NCBI RefSeq assembly: GCF_005930495.1
Contig: NZ_SJEX01000002.1
Location: 88,374 to 152,373 of the forward strand
DNA length: 64,000 nt
Direction: 5' to 3'
Source of the DNA: Modestobacter excelsi
GTDB taxonomy: Bacteria > Actinomycetota > Actinomycetes > Mycobacteriales > Geodermatophilaceae
Of the stretch, positions 1 to 9,600 are shown one piece after another. Position 1 is the first letter of the stretch. Every line of letters begins with the position of its first letter. Below the pieces are notes generated by a model that worked only from the letters and a program-made list of their open reading frames with translations, had not been told where the DNA came from and did no database searches. The translations under genes and the position numbers were made by a program.

Positions 1-51
1 TCCCGGCGACGCGATGACAGTGAGTCACCAACCTGGTCATAGGGGGACACG

Positions 52-1548
52 TTGCTGCTCGAACGAGTTGAGGCCCTGCCCGTCGTCGATCCCGTCGCAG
101 GCGCACTCCGCACCGCGGGGTCGGTCGACCGGCCGCGGCCGGTGCCCACGGCGCGCGACCCCTGGGCCGCCCGGCACCGCCGCCGGCTGGTCGGCGCCGA
201 GGTGGTCCTCGCGGCCGCCGCGGCGCTCATCGTGCTGGCCGCCCACGACGGCGTGGTGCCCCCGGCGGGCGGCCTGTTCTGGGCCAGCGTCTCCCTCGTC
301 CTCGCCTGGCCGGTGCTCCTCGCCGTCACCGGCGCCTACGAGGAGCGCACGTTCGGCATCGGCAGCGACGAGTTCCACCGGATCGGCCGGGCCGGCCTGC
401 TGCTCCTGGCCGGGATGGGCTTCCTCAGCTACGCCGCCGAGCTCGACCTGAGCCGCGGCCTGGTCGTCATCGGCGTCCCGGCGCTGGCCCTGGCCACCGT
501 CGTCGAGCGGTACGGCGCCCGCCACCTGCTGCACCGCCAGCGGCTGCAGGGCCGGTGCGTCAAGCGGGTCGTGGTCGTCGGCCGCGGGGGCGCCGTCCTC
601 GAGCTGGTCGACCGGCTCGCCCGCACCTCGCACGCGGGGCTGCAGGTCGTCGCCGCCTGCGTGACGCCCGACGACCGGGCCCGGGTGGCCCGCGCGGTCG
701 GCCTGCCGGTCTCCGGGCTGGACGACGTGGTCGCCACCGCGGCCCGGATGCGGGCCGACACCATCGCGGTGACCTCGGCCAGCGAGACCGCCGCGCAGTA
801 CCTGCGCTCGCTGTCCTGGCAGCTCGAGGGCACCGGCCTGGAGCTGCTCGTGGCGCCCGGCCTGGTCGAGGTCGCCGGCCCGCGGCTGCACATCCGCCCC
901 TTCGACGGGCTGCCGCTGCTGGCGGTCGAGCAGCCGCGGTTCGAGGGCTGGCGGCGGGTGGTGAAGACCGTGCTGGACCGCTCGGTCGCGTTCGGCGCGC
1001 TGCTGGTGCTCGCCCCGCTGTTCGGCGCCCTGGCGCTGGCGGTGCGGGTGTCCAGCCCCGGTGGGGTCTTCTACCGGCAGCAGCGGATCGGCCTCAACGG
1101 CGAGCCGTTCACGATGCTGAAGTTCCGCAGCATGGTGTCCGGGGCCGACCAGCAGGTGGCGGGGCTCTCCGACGGCAACGACGCCGACGGCCTGCTGTTC
1201 AAGATGCGCTCCGACCCGCGGGTGACCCCGGTCGGCCGCTGGTTGCGCCGGTTGTCCCTGGACGAGCTGCCGCAGCTGGTCAACGTGCTCACCGGCACGA
1301 TGTCCCTGGTGGGCCCGCGCCCCCCGCTGCCTCAGGAGGTGGCCCGCTACGACAGCTCGGTGAGCCGCCGGCTGCTGGTGAAGCCGGGGCTGACCGGTCT
1401 CTGGCAGATCTCCGGGCGCAGCGACCTCCCGTGGGAGGAGGCCGTCCGGCTCGACCTGCGGTACGTGGAGAACTGGTCGCTCGCCCTGGACCTGCAGATC
1501 CTCTGGAAGACCGCCCGGGCCGTCGCCACTGCCTCCGGGGCCTACTGA
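52..1548 (+). CDS. Exopolysaccharide polyprenyl-phosphate sugar-1-phosphate transferase
   Basis: Initiates repeat-unit assembly by moving a sugar-1-phosphate from a nucleotide sugar to undecaprenyl phosphate at the inner face of the membrane. Length is 498 residues. The N-terminal third has four hydrophobic segments (about 40-58, 68-90, 105-120, 130-150), followed by a nucleotide-binding-like fold (RVVVVGRGG near 175). The C-terminal catalytic domain begins near 305, with one hydrophobic helix, then KFRSM (~357), DELPQL, SLVGPRP and KPGLTGLWQISGR, the hallmarks of the Bac_transf family. The start is TTG at 52 behind AGGGGGAC. It heads the polysaccharide cluster. The sugar is not predictable from sequence (glucose, galactose and undecaprenyl-P as acceptor are family norms). 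Confidence 0.93.
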   Translation: MLLERVEALPVVDPVAGALRTAGSVDRPRPVPTARDPWAARHRRRLVGAEVVLAAAAALIVLAAHDGVVPPAGGLFWASVSLVLAWPVLLAVTGAYEERTFGIGSDEFHRIGRAGLLLLAGMGFLSYAAELDLSRGLVVIGVPALALATVVERYGARHLLHRQRLQGRCVKRVVVVGRGGAVLELVDRLARTSHAGLQVVAACVTPDDRARVARAVGLPVSGLDDVVATAARMRADTIAVTSASETAAQYLRSLSWQLEGTGLELLVAPGLVEVAGPRLHIRPFDGLPLLAVEQPRFEGWRRVVKTVLDRSVAFGALLVLAPLFGALALAVRVSSPGGVFYRQQRIGLNGEPFTMLKFRSMVSGADQQVAGLSDGNDADGLLFKMRSDPRVTPVGRWLRRLSLDELPQLVNVLTGTMSLVGPRPPLPQEVARYDSSVSRRLLVKPGLTGLWQISGRSDLPWEEAVRLDLRYVENWSLALDLQILWKTARAVATASGAY

Positions 1549-1565
1549 CCGGAGTCCTCCCTCTG

Positions 1566-1584
1566 AGTGACGGAGTCAGTCACT
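1566..1584. promoter_or_regulatory. Inverted repeat AGTGAC-N7-GTCACT, possible operator
   Basis: AGTGAC and GTCACT form exact 6-bp arms around 7 bases in the 182-bp gap before the second polysaccharide gene. A related GTGAGTCAC palindrome lies at 20-28, before the first gene. GTGA/TCAC half-sites resemble those of Crp-type regulators, but no regulator is identified; function is inference. Confidence 0.3.
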
Positions 1585-1730
1585 TCCGTGACGGCGCGCG
1601 TCGGCAGAGCCGATGGTCTCCCCAGCACACGCCGTGGCCCTGGCCTCGCCGTGCCGACCCGCGCTCCGCGGACCCGGCACGCCGACCAGACGCCGGGGAC
1701 GGACACACGGGGAGAAACGGAGCGGCAGAC

Positions 1731-3035
1731 ATGGCACGGAACACGTCCGGGAAGCTGCGCATCGCACTGGTCGGCACGCGCGGGGTCCCGGCGCGGTACG
1801 GCGGCTTCGAGACCGCGGTCGAGGAGGTCGGCCGCCGGCTGGCCGACGCCGGCCACGAGGTCGTCGTCTACTGCCGGACGGCGGGCGACGAGCCCCGCCC
1901 GCCGACGCACCTGGGCATGCGCCTGGTGCACCTGCCCGCTCTGCGCCGCCGGTCGCTGGAGACGCTGAGCCACACCGGTCTGTCGGTGGCCCACCTGCTG
2001 GCCCACCGCGCCGACGCGGCCGTCGTCTTCAACGCGGCCAACGCGCCGTGGCTGCCGCTGCTGCGCGCCGCCGGCATCCCGGTCGCCACCCACGTCGACG
2101 GCCTGGAGTGGAAGCGCGCCAAGTGGGGCGGCGCCGGCCAGCGCTACTACCGCGTGGTGGAGGCGCTGTCGGTCCGCTGGTCCGACGCGCTCATCGCCGA
2201 CGCCCAGGGCATCGCCGACTACTACCGCGACGAGTTCGCCGCCCCGACCGAGCAGATCGCCTACGGCGCGCCCAAGATCGCCGGGGGAGCGTCGGACAAG
2301 CTGGCCGACGTCGGTCTGACCCCGCGCGGGTTCCACCTGGTCGTGGCGCGGTTCGAGCCGGAGAACCACGTCCACGTCATCGTCGACGGCTACCGGCGCA
2401 GCGGGGCCACGCTGCCCCTGGTCGTGGTCGGCTCGGCCCCCTACGCCGACCAGTACACCCGGCAGGTGCGCGAGCTGGCCGACGACCGGGTCCGCTTCCT
2501 CGGCGGCGTCTGGGACCAGGAGCTCCTCGACCAGCTCTACGCCAACTGCGCGACGTACCTGCACGGGCACTCCGTCGGCGGCACCAACCCCTCGCTGCTG
2601 CGGGCCATCGGGGCGGGAGCCGCGACGATCGCCTTCGACGTGGCGTTCAACCGCGAGGTCCTGCGGACCAGCGGCCGGTACTTCAGCACCCCCGACGACG
2701 TCGCCGTCGAGGTGACGGCGGCTGAGGCCGACCCCGCGGCGGTCCGCCGGGACGGCAACAGCGCCCGGGTCATGGCCGCCCGGTACGACTGGGACGACGT
2801 CGCCACCCGGTACGAGGCGCTGTGCACCCGGCTCGCGGCCCGGCAGTTCCCGCGCACCCGCCCCAGCGGACGCCGCCGATACGGGGTGCCGACCGCCCGG
2901 ACCGAGCAGGCCCCGGTGCTGCCCCCGGCTCCCCGCCGCCGGCTCGGCGAGCCCGCGCTCGCCCCCCTGCGGGTGGCAGTCGGGGCCGACGTGCTCCCGG
3001 TCGAGGCACCGACCGCTCGGGCGGCGCAGTCGTGA
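1731..3035 (+). CDS. GT4-family glycosyltransferase with DUF1972 N-terminal domain
   Basis: Predicted cytoplasmic glycosyltransferase (434 residues) adding a sugar to the lipid-linked repeat unit. The N-terminus reads RIALVGTRGVPARYGGFET, the typical opening of DUF1972 rhamnosyltransferase-like proteins, followed by VVVYCR. The C-terminal half has the GT4 donor fold, with FHLVVARFEPENHV and HGHSVGGTNPSLLRA (the acidic GT4 motif region). The last ~60 residues are a proline- and alanine-rich tail not needed for the fold. Start chosen at ATG 1731, after a purine-rich GGGGAGAAACGGAG; a longer frame upstream lacks any match to the family. The stop overlaps the GTG of the next gene. Donor sugar unknown. 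Confidence 0.9.
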   Translation: MARNTSGKLRIALVGTRGVPARYGGFETAVEEVGRRLADAGHEVVVYCRTAGDEPRPPTHLGMRLVHLPALRRRSLETLSHTGLSVAHLLAHRADAAVVFNAANAPWLPLLRAAGIPVATHVDGLEWKRAKWGGAGQRYYRVVEALSVRWSDALIADAQGIADYYRDEFAAPTEQIAYGAPKIAGGASDKLADVGLTPRGFHLVVARFEPENHVHVIVDGYRRSGATLPLVVVGSAPYADQYTRQVRELADDRVRFLGGVWDQELLDQLYANCATYLHGHSVGGTNPSLLRAIGAGAATIAFDVAFNREVLRTSGRYFSTPDDVAVEVTAAEADPAAVRRDGNSARVMAARYDWDDVATRYEALCTRLAARQFPRTRPSGRRRYGVPTARTEQAPVLPPAPRRRLGEPALAPLRVAVGADVLPVEAPTARAAQS

Positions 3036-3802
3036 GCGCCGTCCTGGAGACCGCGCCCCCGCCCCGGCCGCGCCCGGCGGAGACCTTCGGCCAGACCCTG
3101 GCCCGGCTCGGCGGTGCGCAGAAGGGCGCGCTCGGCGCGCCCGCCTACTCCCGGTTCGTCAACCGGCGGATGGGCCGGTTCCTGGCAGCCGTGGCCTACC
3201 ACGCCGGCCTCACCCCGAACGCGGTCACCGGCATCAGCGCCGCCTTCTCCGCCGCCGGCGTCGCCCTGCTCGCGCTCGTCGCGCCGTCCTGGGCGATGGG
3301 CGTGGCGGTCGCCGCCTGCCTGGTCGTCGGCTACGCGCTGGACTCCGCGGACGGCCAGCTGGCCCGGCTGCGCGGCGGTGGCTCGCCGGCCGGTGAGTGG
3401 CTGGACCACATGGTCGACGCGGCCAAGGCCTCGAGCCTGCACCTCGCGGTGCTGATCGGGCTGTACCGCTTCGGCGACCTGGACTCCCGCGCCTGGCTGC
3501 TGGTGCCGCTGGGCTACTGCGTGGTCGATGCCGTCCTCTACTTCGGCACGATGCTCAACGACGCGCTCCGGGCCCAGCACGGGGTGCCCATCCGGTCCCA
3601 GCAGCGGGGCGAGCGGGCCGGCGTCCTCCGGTCGCTGCTCGTGCTGCCCACCGACTACGGCCTGCTGTGCTGCGTGTTCGTGCTCTTCGGTGCACCGGCG
3701 CTGTTCCTGCCGGTCTACACCCTCCTCCTCGTCGCGATGACGGCCTTCCTGGCCCTCGCGTCGGTCAAGTGGTTCCGCGAGATGGACAGGCTGCCGCGAT
3801 GA
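3032..3802 (+). CDS. CDP-alcohol phosphotransferase (membrane)
   Basis: Integral membrane enzyme of 256 residues that should transfer a phospho-alcohol from a CDP-alcohol to an acceptor alcohol with release of CMP. The diagnostic DGxxARx8Gx3Dx3D motif is complete near residues 104-128 (DGQLAR ... GEWLDHMVD). About five or six hydrophobic helices surround it, and the N-terminal 35 residues are polar. GTG 3032 overlaps the upstream stop, and the gene's own stop overlaps the next ATG, so it is translationally coupled inside the polysaccharide operon. That context, and the TagD-like cytidylyltransferase at 15515, suggest a role in polymer decoration or a special lipid rather than routine phospholipid synthesis. 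Substrate cannot be read from sequence. Confidence 0.88.
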   Translation: MSAVLETAPPPRPRPAETFGQTLARLGGAQKGALGAPAYSRFVNRRMGRFLAAVAYHAGLTPNAVTGISAAFSAAGVALLALVAPSWAMGVAVAACLVVGYALDSADGQLARLRGGGSPAGEWLDHMVDAAKASSLHLAVLIGLYRFGDLDSRAWLLVPLGYCVVDAVLYFGTMLNDALRAQHGVPIRSQQRGERAGVLRSLLVLPTDYGLLCCVFVLFGAPALFLPVYTLLLVAMTAFLALASVKWFREMDRLPR

Positions 3803-4491
3803 ACGTTCCCTCCGACACCCCGGCGGCGCGGTCGCCGCGCCGCCGCACGGCGCTGGCCGCCGTCCTGGCGGTCGTGGCCGCCGCGCTGGCCGTCCTCGCG
3901 CTGACCACCGGCGGGTCCGGCGACGACCCGGCCGGCGCCGCGGCGCCCTCGGGTCCGGCGACGGCGACGGGGACGTCGGCGGCGACGGGGACGTCGGCCG
4001 CGACGTCCGCCGCGCCGACGAGCGTGGCGCTGGCCCCCGCCGCCGACACCCCCGAGCCGACCGGACCGACCACCGACGCCGACGAACCGCCGCCGAGCCT
4101 CGGCCCGGTGCCGCTCGACCAGCCGGCCGCGGTCGGCAACGGGGTCACCGCCGAGGTGGTCTCCCTGGACGCCGTCGACGCCACGGGCGTGGGTCCGGGC
4201 AACGTGACCGGTCCCGCGCTGCGGGTCACCGTCGAGCTCACCAACGGCACGGCCGACGCGCTGCCGCTCGGCGGTGTCGCGGTCGACCTGGCCTCCGGGC
4301 CCGAGCTGGTGCCCGCCTCGCCGGTCAACGACCCCTCGGCGGCCCCGTTCAGCGGCACCGTCGCCGCCGGTGGGACGGCGCAGGGCGTCTACGTCTTCAG
4401 CATCGCCGCCGACGACCGCACCGACGTCACCCTCTCGGTCGGGTACGAGGCGGGGGCGCCGGTCCTCGTCTTCACCGGCGCGGCCTCGTGA
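3799..4491 (+). CDS. Membrane-anchored or secreted protein with DUF4352-like beta domain
   Basis: A 230-residue protein of unknown function. Residues ~1-15 are basic, ~16-37 form a single hydrophobic helix (uncleaved signal anchor or signal peptide), ~40-95 are a low-complexity Ala/Thr/Pro/Gly linker, and ~95-230 look like a beta-sandwich (alternating VTAEVVSLDAV, ALRVTVELTNGT, GGTAQGVYVFSI), as in DUF4352/Ig-like extracellular domains. The linker is partly encoded by an exact 18-bp tandem duplication at 3963-3998. ATG 3799 overlaps the upstream stop and its own stop overlaps the GTG of the next gene, placing it firmly inside the operon. It may be an accessory exported protein of the polysaccharide machine. 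Confidence 0.75.
   Translation: MNVPSDTPAARSPRRRTALAAVLAVVAAALAVLALTTGGSGDDPAGAAAPSGPATATGTSAATGTSAATSAAPTSVALAPAADTPEPTGPTTDADEPPPSLGPVPLDQPAAVGNGVTAEVVSLDAVDATGVGPGNVTGPALRVTVELTNGTADALPLGGVAVDLASGPELVPASPVNDPSAAPFSGTVAAGGTAQGVYVFSIAADDRTDVTLSVGYEAGAPVLVFTGAAS
3963..3998 (+). repeat. Two exact tandem copies of an 18-bp unit
   Basis: GGCGACGGGGACGTCGGC occurs back to back at 3963-3980 and 3981-3998, encoding a Gly/Thr/Ser/Ala linker. A further partial copy follows. A slippage-prone length polymorphism in the linker would be expected. Confidence 0.9.
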
Positions 4492-5711
4492 CCGCGCCGG
4501 GAGCGCGGCCCCGCGTCCTGGTGGTCCACCCCGGCGCCGAGCTCTACGGCGCCGACCGGGTGCTGGCCGAGTCGGCGTCGGCGCTGGCCACCCGGTTCGA
4601 CGTCACCGTCGCGCTGCCCGCTCCCGGACCGCTGGTCGCCGAGCTGGAGGCCCGCGGGCTGCGGGTCGTGCTGTGCCGGATGCCGGTGCTGCGCAACTCC
4701 GCACTCCGCCCCCGGGGAGCGCTGCGGCTGCTGGCCGACACGGTGCTCGGCGCGCTGCCGGCGCTCCGGCTGCTGCGCTCGGCCGGCCAGGCCGGGGTCT
4801 ACGTCAACACCCTCACGCTGCCCTCCTGGCCGCTGCTCGCCCGGCTGGCCGGACGGCGTTCGGTCTGCCACGTGCACGAGGCCGAGCAGTCCGCGCCGCG
4901 GCTGCTGCGGGTCGGCATGGCCGTCTGCCCGGCGCTGGCCGATCGCGTGGTCGCCAACAGCCTGTTCTGCCTGGACGTGCTCGCCGAGACGGCCCCGTGG
5001 CTGCGCCGGCGCGCGACCGTCGTCTACAACGCCGTCCCGGCTCCCGCCGAGGTCCGGCCGCCCCGCGTGGCGCTGGACGGGCCGGTGCGGCTGCTGTTCG
5101 TGGGCCGGCTGTCCCCGCGCAAGGGGCCGCAGGTCGCCGTGGCCACGCTGCAGGAGCTGCTGGCCCGGGGCGTCGACGCCCGGCTGCAGCTGCTCGGTTC
5201 GGTGTTCGAGGGCTACGAGTGGTTCCAGGCGGAGCTGCGCGGCACGGTGGCGGCGGCCGGGCTCACCGACCGGGTCGAGTTCCTCGGCTTCCGGTCCGAC
5301 GTCTGGCCGGTGCTGGCCGACAGCGACGTCGTGCTCGTGCCCTCGGTTCTGGAGGAGTCCTTCGGACTCACCGCCGTCGAGGCCGTGCTCGCCGCCCGGC
5401 CGCTCGTGGTGAGCGACGGCAGCGGGCTCCGGGAGGCCGCCGCCGGGTACGCCGGCGCCCAGTCCGTCGCCCCGGGGGACCCCGCGCGGTGGGCGGACGC
5501 CGTCCAGCGCGTCGTCACCGGCTGGGACACCTACCGGGCGGCGGCCGCCGCCGACGCCGCCGAGGCCCGCCGCCGGCACGCCCCGCAGCGCTACGCCGAG
5601 CAGCTGGTGGCCGTCCTGGGCGCACTGGCCGGACGCCCGACCACCCCTGCCGTCGTCCCTGCACCCCGCCGTCCCGTCGAGGCCGCGGCCGTGTCCGGGG
5701 CAGCCCGATGA
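4488..5711 (+). CDS. GT4-family glycosyltransferase
   Basis: Cytoplasmic glycosyltransferase of 407 residues, GT-B fold. The N-terminal domain starts RVLVVHPGAELYGADRVLAE, typical of GT4 enzymes. The donor domain contains LLFVGRLSPRKGPQVAV and the C-terminal VVLVPSVLEESFGLTAVEA, with the conserved E-x7-E of the family. The last ~35 residues are a low-complexity tail. GTG 4488 overlaps the upstream stop and the stop overlaps the ATG of the deacetylase, so it is co-translated with its neighbours. It probably adds a later sugar of the repeat unit; donor and linkage cannot be told. Confidence 0.92.
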   Translation: MTAPGARPRVLVVHPGAELYGADRVLAESASALATRFDVTVALPAPGPLVAELEARGLRVVLCRMPVLRNSALRPRGALRLLADTVLGALPALRLLRSAGQAGVYVNTLTLPSWPLLARLAGRRSVCHVHEAEQSAPRLLRVGMAVCPALADRVVANSLFCLDVLAETAPWLRRRATVVYNAVPAPAEVRPPRVALDGPVRLLFVGRLSPRKGPQVAVATLQELLARGVDARLQLLGSVFEGYEWFQAELRGTVAAAGLTDRVEFLGFRSDVWPVLADSDVVLVPSVLEESFGLTAVEAVLAARPLVVSDGSGLREAAAGYAGAQSVAPGDPARWADAVQRVVTGWDTYRAAAAADAAEARRRHAPQRYAEQLVAVLGALAGRPTTPAVVPAPRRPVEAAAVSGAAR

Positions 5712-6442
5712 GCCTGCCCACCACCGACGCCCGGACGCCGCTGCGGGTCCGGCCGGTGCTGATGTACCACTCGATCAGCGTGTCCACCGCGCCCGACCCG
5801 CACCGGCTGCGGGTGCACCCGGACCGGCTGGACCGGCACCTGCGGTGGCTCCGCCGGCTCGGCCTGCGGGGCGTCGGCCTCACCGAGCTGCTGCAGGCGC
5901 AGGAACGGGGTGAGGCCGGCCGGCTGGTCGCGCTGACCTTCGACGACGGGTACACCGACTTCCTCGAGCACGCGGTGCCGGTGCTCGAGCGGCACGGCAT
6001 GACCGCCACCCTCTACGTCGTCGCCGGCCGCATGGACGGGGCGAACGAGTGGGACTCCGGTCCGCGGCTGCCGATCATGGGCCCGGACCAGGTGCGGAGG
6101 GTCGCCGCCGCCGGGCACGAGGTGGGCAGCCACACGATGACCCATGCCCGGCTCGCCGGCGCGGACCCGGCCACGCTGACCGCCGAGGTGGTCGGCAGCC
6201 GACAGGTGCTGCAGGACGTGCTCCAGGACGAGGTGGCCGGCTTCTGCTACCCCTACGGCGCCTACGACGCGGCAGCCGCCGACGCGGTCCAGGCCGCCGG
6301 GTACGACAACGGCTGCGTCATCGGCGACTACGCCCCGGGTGACCGGTTCACCGTGCCCCGGTGCTACGTCAGCCCGCAGGACACCGCCGCGCACCTGGTC
6401 GCCCGGATGTCCCGCCACCAGCTCCTCCAGCGCGGTCGCTGA
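5708..6442 (+). CDS. Polysaccharide deacetylase (NodB homology)
   Basis: A 244-residue carbohydrate esterase 4 protein that removes N- or O-acetyl groups from polymer sugars. NodB motif 1 is TFDDGYTDF (catalytic and metal-binding aspartates), motif 2 is SHTMTH (the two metal-binding histidines) and motif 3 is GFCYPYGAYD. No clear signal peptide or membrane helix is visible, so it may act on cytoplasmic intermediates or leave by an unrecognised route. ATG 5708 overlaps the upstream stop. It is the last gene before a strong hairpin, so it ends the first polysaccharide operon. Confidence 0.92.
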   Translation: MSLPTTDARTPLRVRPVLMYHSISVSTAPDPHRLRVHPDRLDRHLRWLRRLGLRGVGLTELLQAQERGEAGRLVALTFDDGYTDFLEHAVPVLERHGMTATLYVVAGRMDGANEWDSGPRLPIMGPDQVRRVAAAGHEVGSHTMTHARLAGADPATLTAEVVGSRQVLQDVLQDEVAGFCYPYGAYDAAAADAVQAAGYDNGCVIGDYAPGDRFTVPRCYVSPQDTAAHLVARMSRHQLLQRGR

Positions 6443-6452
6443 CCCGACGGCA

Positions 6453-6488
6453 CGAGGCCCGCTCACCCCTCGGGGGGAGCGGGCCTCG
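6453..6488 (+). terminator. Intrinsic terminator after deacetylase
   Basis: Perfect 12-bp arms (6453-6464 CGAGGCCCGCTC and 6477-6488) start 11 bases after the deacetylase stop. No long U-tract follows, as is common in actinobacteria. Confidence 0.8.
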
Positions 6489-6628
6489 CGCGTTCTCCGG
6501 CGCTGCCCGTCGGCGGCCCGCGCGGGTGACGCTCGGTTACTCCGACCGGGTGACGGTCGCCGTTGACCTGCGGTTTCGTACCGCATCGAGTGACGCGTTC
6601 ACCCTGGTCGGGCGCTGATCGTCACGCT

Positions 6629-6634
6629 TAGTGT
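6629..6634 (+). promoter_or_regulatory. Candidate -10 box TAGTGT for the large secreted protein
   Basis: TAGTGT matches the actinobacterial TANNNT -10 pattern, ~58 bases before the ATG at 6692. Upstream, 6535-6605 is rich in GTGAC/TCAC motifs. No good -35 was seen, so this is a weak call. Confidence 0.35.
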
Positions 6635-6691
6635 TCATCGACTGCGCTGGCCCCGACCGGGTGCCAGGGGGGACGACGAACGGACACGAGC

Positions 6692-9600
6692 ATGAGGGCA
6701 AGGACGGCGACCATCGCCGCACGGACCACCGCGGGCGTGGTGGGACTGGCGCTGGCGATCGGCGTGCTGGGCGCAGCGGTACCGGCGGCACACGCCGACT
6801 CCGCGCCGGTGGACCCCACCAGCAGCGCGACCCCGAGCACGGTGACCGCGGACGCGCTGCCCACCGTGCAGATCAACGGCGTGGCCTGGGCCCAGGTCGT
6901 GGTGGGCAACACCGTCTACGTCGCGGGCAAGTTCACCTCCGCGCGGCCGGCCGGCGCCGCCGCCGGCACGCAGGAGACCGTCCGCAACAACATGCTCGCG
7001 TACGACATCCGCACCGGTGCGCTGGTCACCTCCTTCGCGCCGGACCTGAACGCGCAGGCGCTGGCTGTCGCGGCCTCGCCCGACGGCAGCCGGGTCTACG
7101 TGGCCGGGGACTTCAGCACGGCCAACGGCCAGACCCGCAAGCGCGTCGCGGCGTACGACACCGCCACCGGCCAGCTCGTCGCCGACTTCAAGCCGAGCGT
7201 GACCGGCCAGGTCCGGGCGTTGGCGGTCACCGGTTCCGCGGTCTACCTGGGCGGCAGCATCAGCGCGGTCGGCACGACCAGCCGCACCTCGCTGGCCGCC
7301 GTCTCCCCGTCCGGTGCGCTGCTCCCGTGGGCGCCGGTCGCCGGCGCCGCCGCGACCGGCGGCAGCAAGGAGGTCCTCGCCCTGGTGGCCACCAACGGTG
7401 GCGCGCAGGTCGTGGCCTCGGGCCGGTTCGCCAGCCTCAACGGTGTCGCGGCCACCGGTGTCGGCGCGCTCGACGCGGCCACCGGTGCGACGCGGCCGTT
7501 CGCCGTCAACCGGATCATCACCAACCAGGGGACGAACTCCGCCATCTGGAACCTGTCCACCGACGGGACGACGGTCTTCGGCAGCGGCTACGACTACTAC
7601 GGCCCGGGCAACCTCGAGGGCACCTTCGCCGCGAAGGCCGACGGCGGCGCGCTCGTCTCGGTGGCCTACTGCCGCGGTGACAACTACTCCAGCTACGCCA
7701 CCGGTGGCGTGGTCTACATCGCCTCGCACATGCACGACTGCTCCTACGTCGGCGGCTACGGCGACATCGGGCAGTACAAGCGGGCGACCGCCTTCACCGT
7801 GGCCGCCACCCGCACGGTCACCGGGAGCACCTTCCGGAACAACAACTGGCTGGGCCAGCCGGCCGGCTCGCTGCTCGACTGGTTCCCGACGATCCCCGCC
7901 GGCACCTACACCGGGCAGGACCAGGGCTCCTGGAGCGTCGCCGGCAACACCCAGTACGTCGTCTACGGCGGCGAGTTCCCGTCGGTGAACGGCACCAGGC
8001 AGCAGGGCCTGGTCCGCTTCGCCACCGCCGCGATCGCCCCGAACAAGATCGGTCCGGACGCCGCGCTGCTCAAGCCCACGGTGACCGCCGTCGGCGCCGG
8101 CGCGGTGCGGGTCGCCTGGACGGCCACCGCCGACCAGGACAACGAGAACCTGACCTACCGGGTCTACCGCGACGGCGCGACCACCCCGTTCTACGAGACC
8201 ACGCAGGCCTCCACCTGGTGGAACACCCCGGCGATGGTGATCGGTGACACCGGCCTGCCCGCCGGCACGCACACCTACCGCCTGACGGTCACCGACCCGA
8301 TGGGGAACGTCGCCAGGCCCGCAGCGGTCTCGGTCACCCTCGCCACCGGCGGTGCGGCCCGGCCCTACGCCGACGTCGTCCGGGCCGACGGCGCGACCGA
8401 CCTCTGGTCGCTGGGGGAGACCTCCGGCACGACCGCCTACGACCTCGAGGGCGCGACCGACATGACCACCGGCACCGCGGTCACCCGCGGCACCGCCGGC
8501 GCCCTCTCCGGTGACGCCAACACCGCGTACACCCTCTCCAACAGCACGTCGTCCTTCGCGTCGACGCGCACCGCGGTGGCCGGCCCGCAGACCTTCTCGG
8601 TGGAGGCCTGGTTCAAGACGACCTCCAGGACCGGCGGCCGCATCGTCGGCTTCGGCAACTCGACGACCGGCGCCAGCAACCTCTACGACCGGATGGCGTT
8701 CCTGGACGCCACCGGCCGGGTCGTCTTCGGTGTGTACAACGGCGCGACCACGGCCGTCACCAGCCCCCTGGCCTACAACGACGGCCGGTGGCACCAGGTC
8801 ACCGCGACGCTGAGCTCCAACGGCCTGGTGCTGTACATGGACGGCAAGCAGGTCGCCTCGCGCACCGACGCCGTCTCCGCCCAGCCGTACACCGGCTACT
8901 GGCGGATCGGGTACGACAACGTCTGGGCCGGCTCCACCACCTTCACCGGCTCGATCGACGAGGTCGCCGTCTACCCGACCGCGCTGACCGCAGCCCAGGT
9001 CGCCAGCCACGTCGCCGTCGCCACCACGGGCTCCGCCCGCAACCAGGCGCCGAACGCCGCGTTCACCTCGACCGCGACCTTCCTCGACGCCGGCTTCGAC
9101 GCCCGCTCCTCCAGCGACACCGACGGCACCGTCGTCGGCTACGCCTGGGACTTCGGCGACGGCACCACCGGCACGGGCCCGACCGCGACGCACGGCTACC
9201 GGACCGCCGGCACCTACGCGGTGACCCTCACGGTCACCGACGACGACGGCGCCACGGCGAGGAAGACCGCATCGGTCTCGGTCGTCGCACCGCCGGCCAA
9301 CGTCGCCCCGACCGCCGCCTTCACCGCGGTGTCCGGAGGGGCCACCGGGTCCTTCGACGCCACGGCGTCCGGCGACACCGACGGCACCATCGCCGGGTAC
9401 CGCTGGGCCTTCGGTGACGGCGCCACCGGCACCGGGGTCACCGCCTCGCACACCTACGCCCAGGACGGCACCTACACCGTCACCCTCACGGTGACCGACG
9501 ACGACGGTGCCACCACCAGCACCACGGAGCAGGTCACCATCGTGTCCGGGGTGCTGGCGGCCGACGGCTTCGGCCGGACGGTGACCGGCGGGCTGGGCAC

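Noticed and set aside
555..1730. Upstream extension of the second glycosyltransferase frame
   Set aside because: It overlaps the first gene in another frame and has no protein-like features; the family N-terminus begins at 1731.
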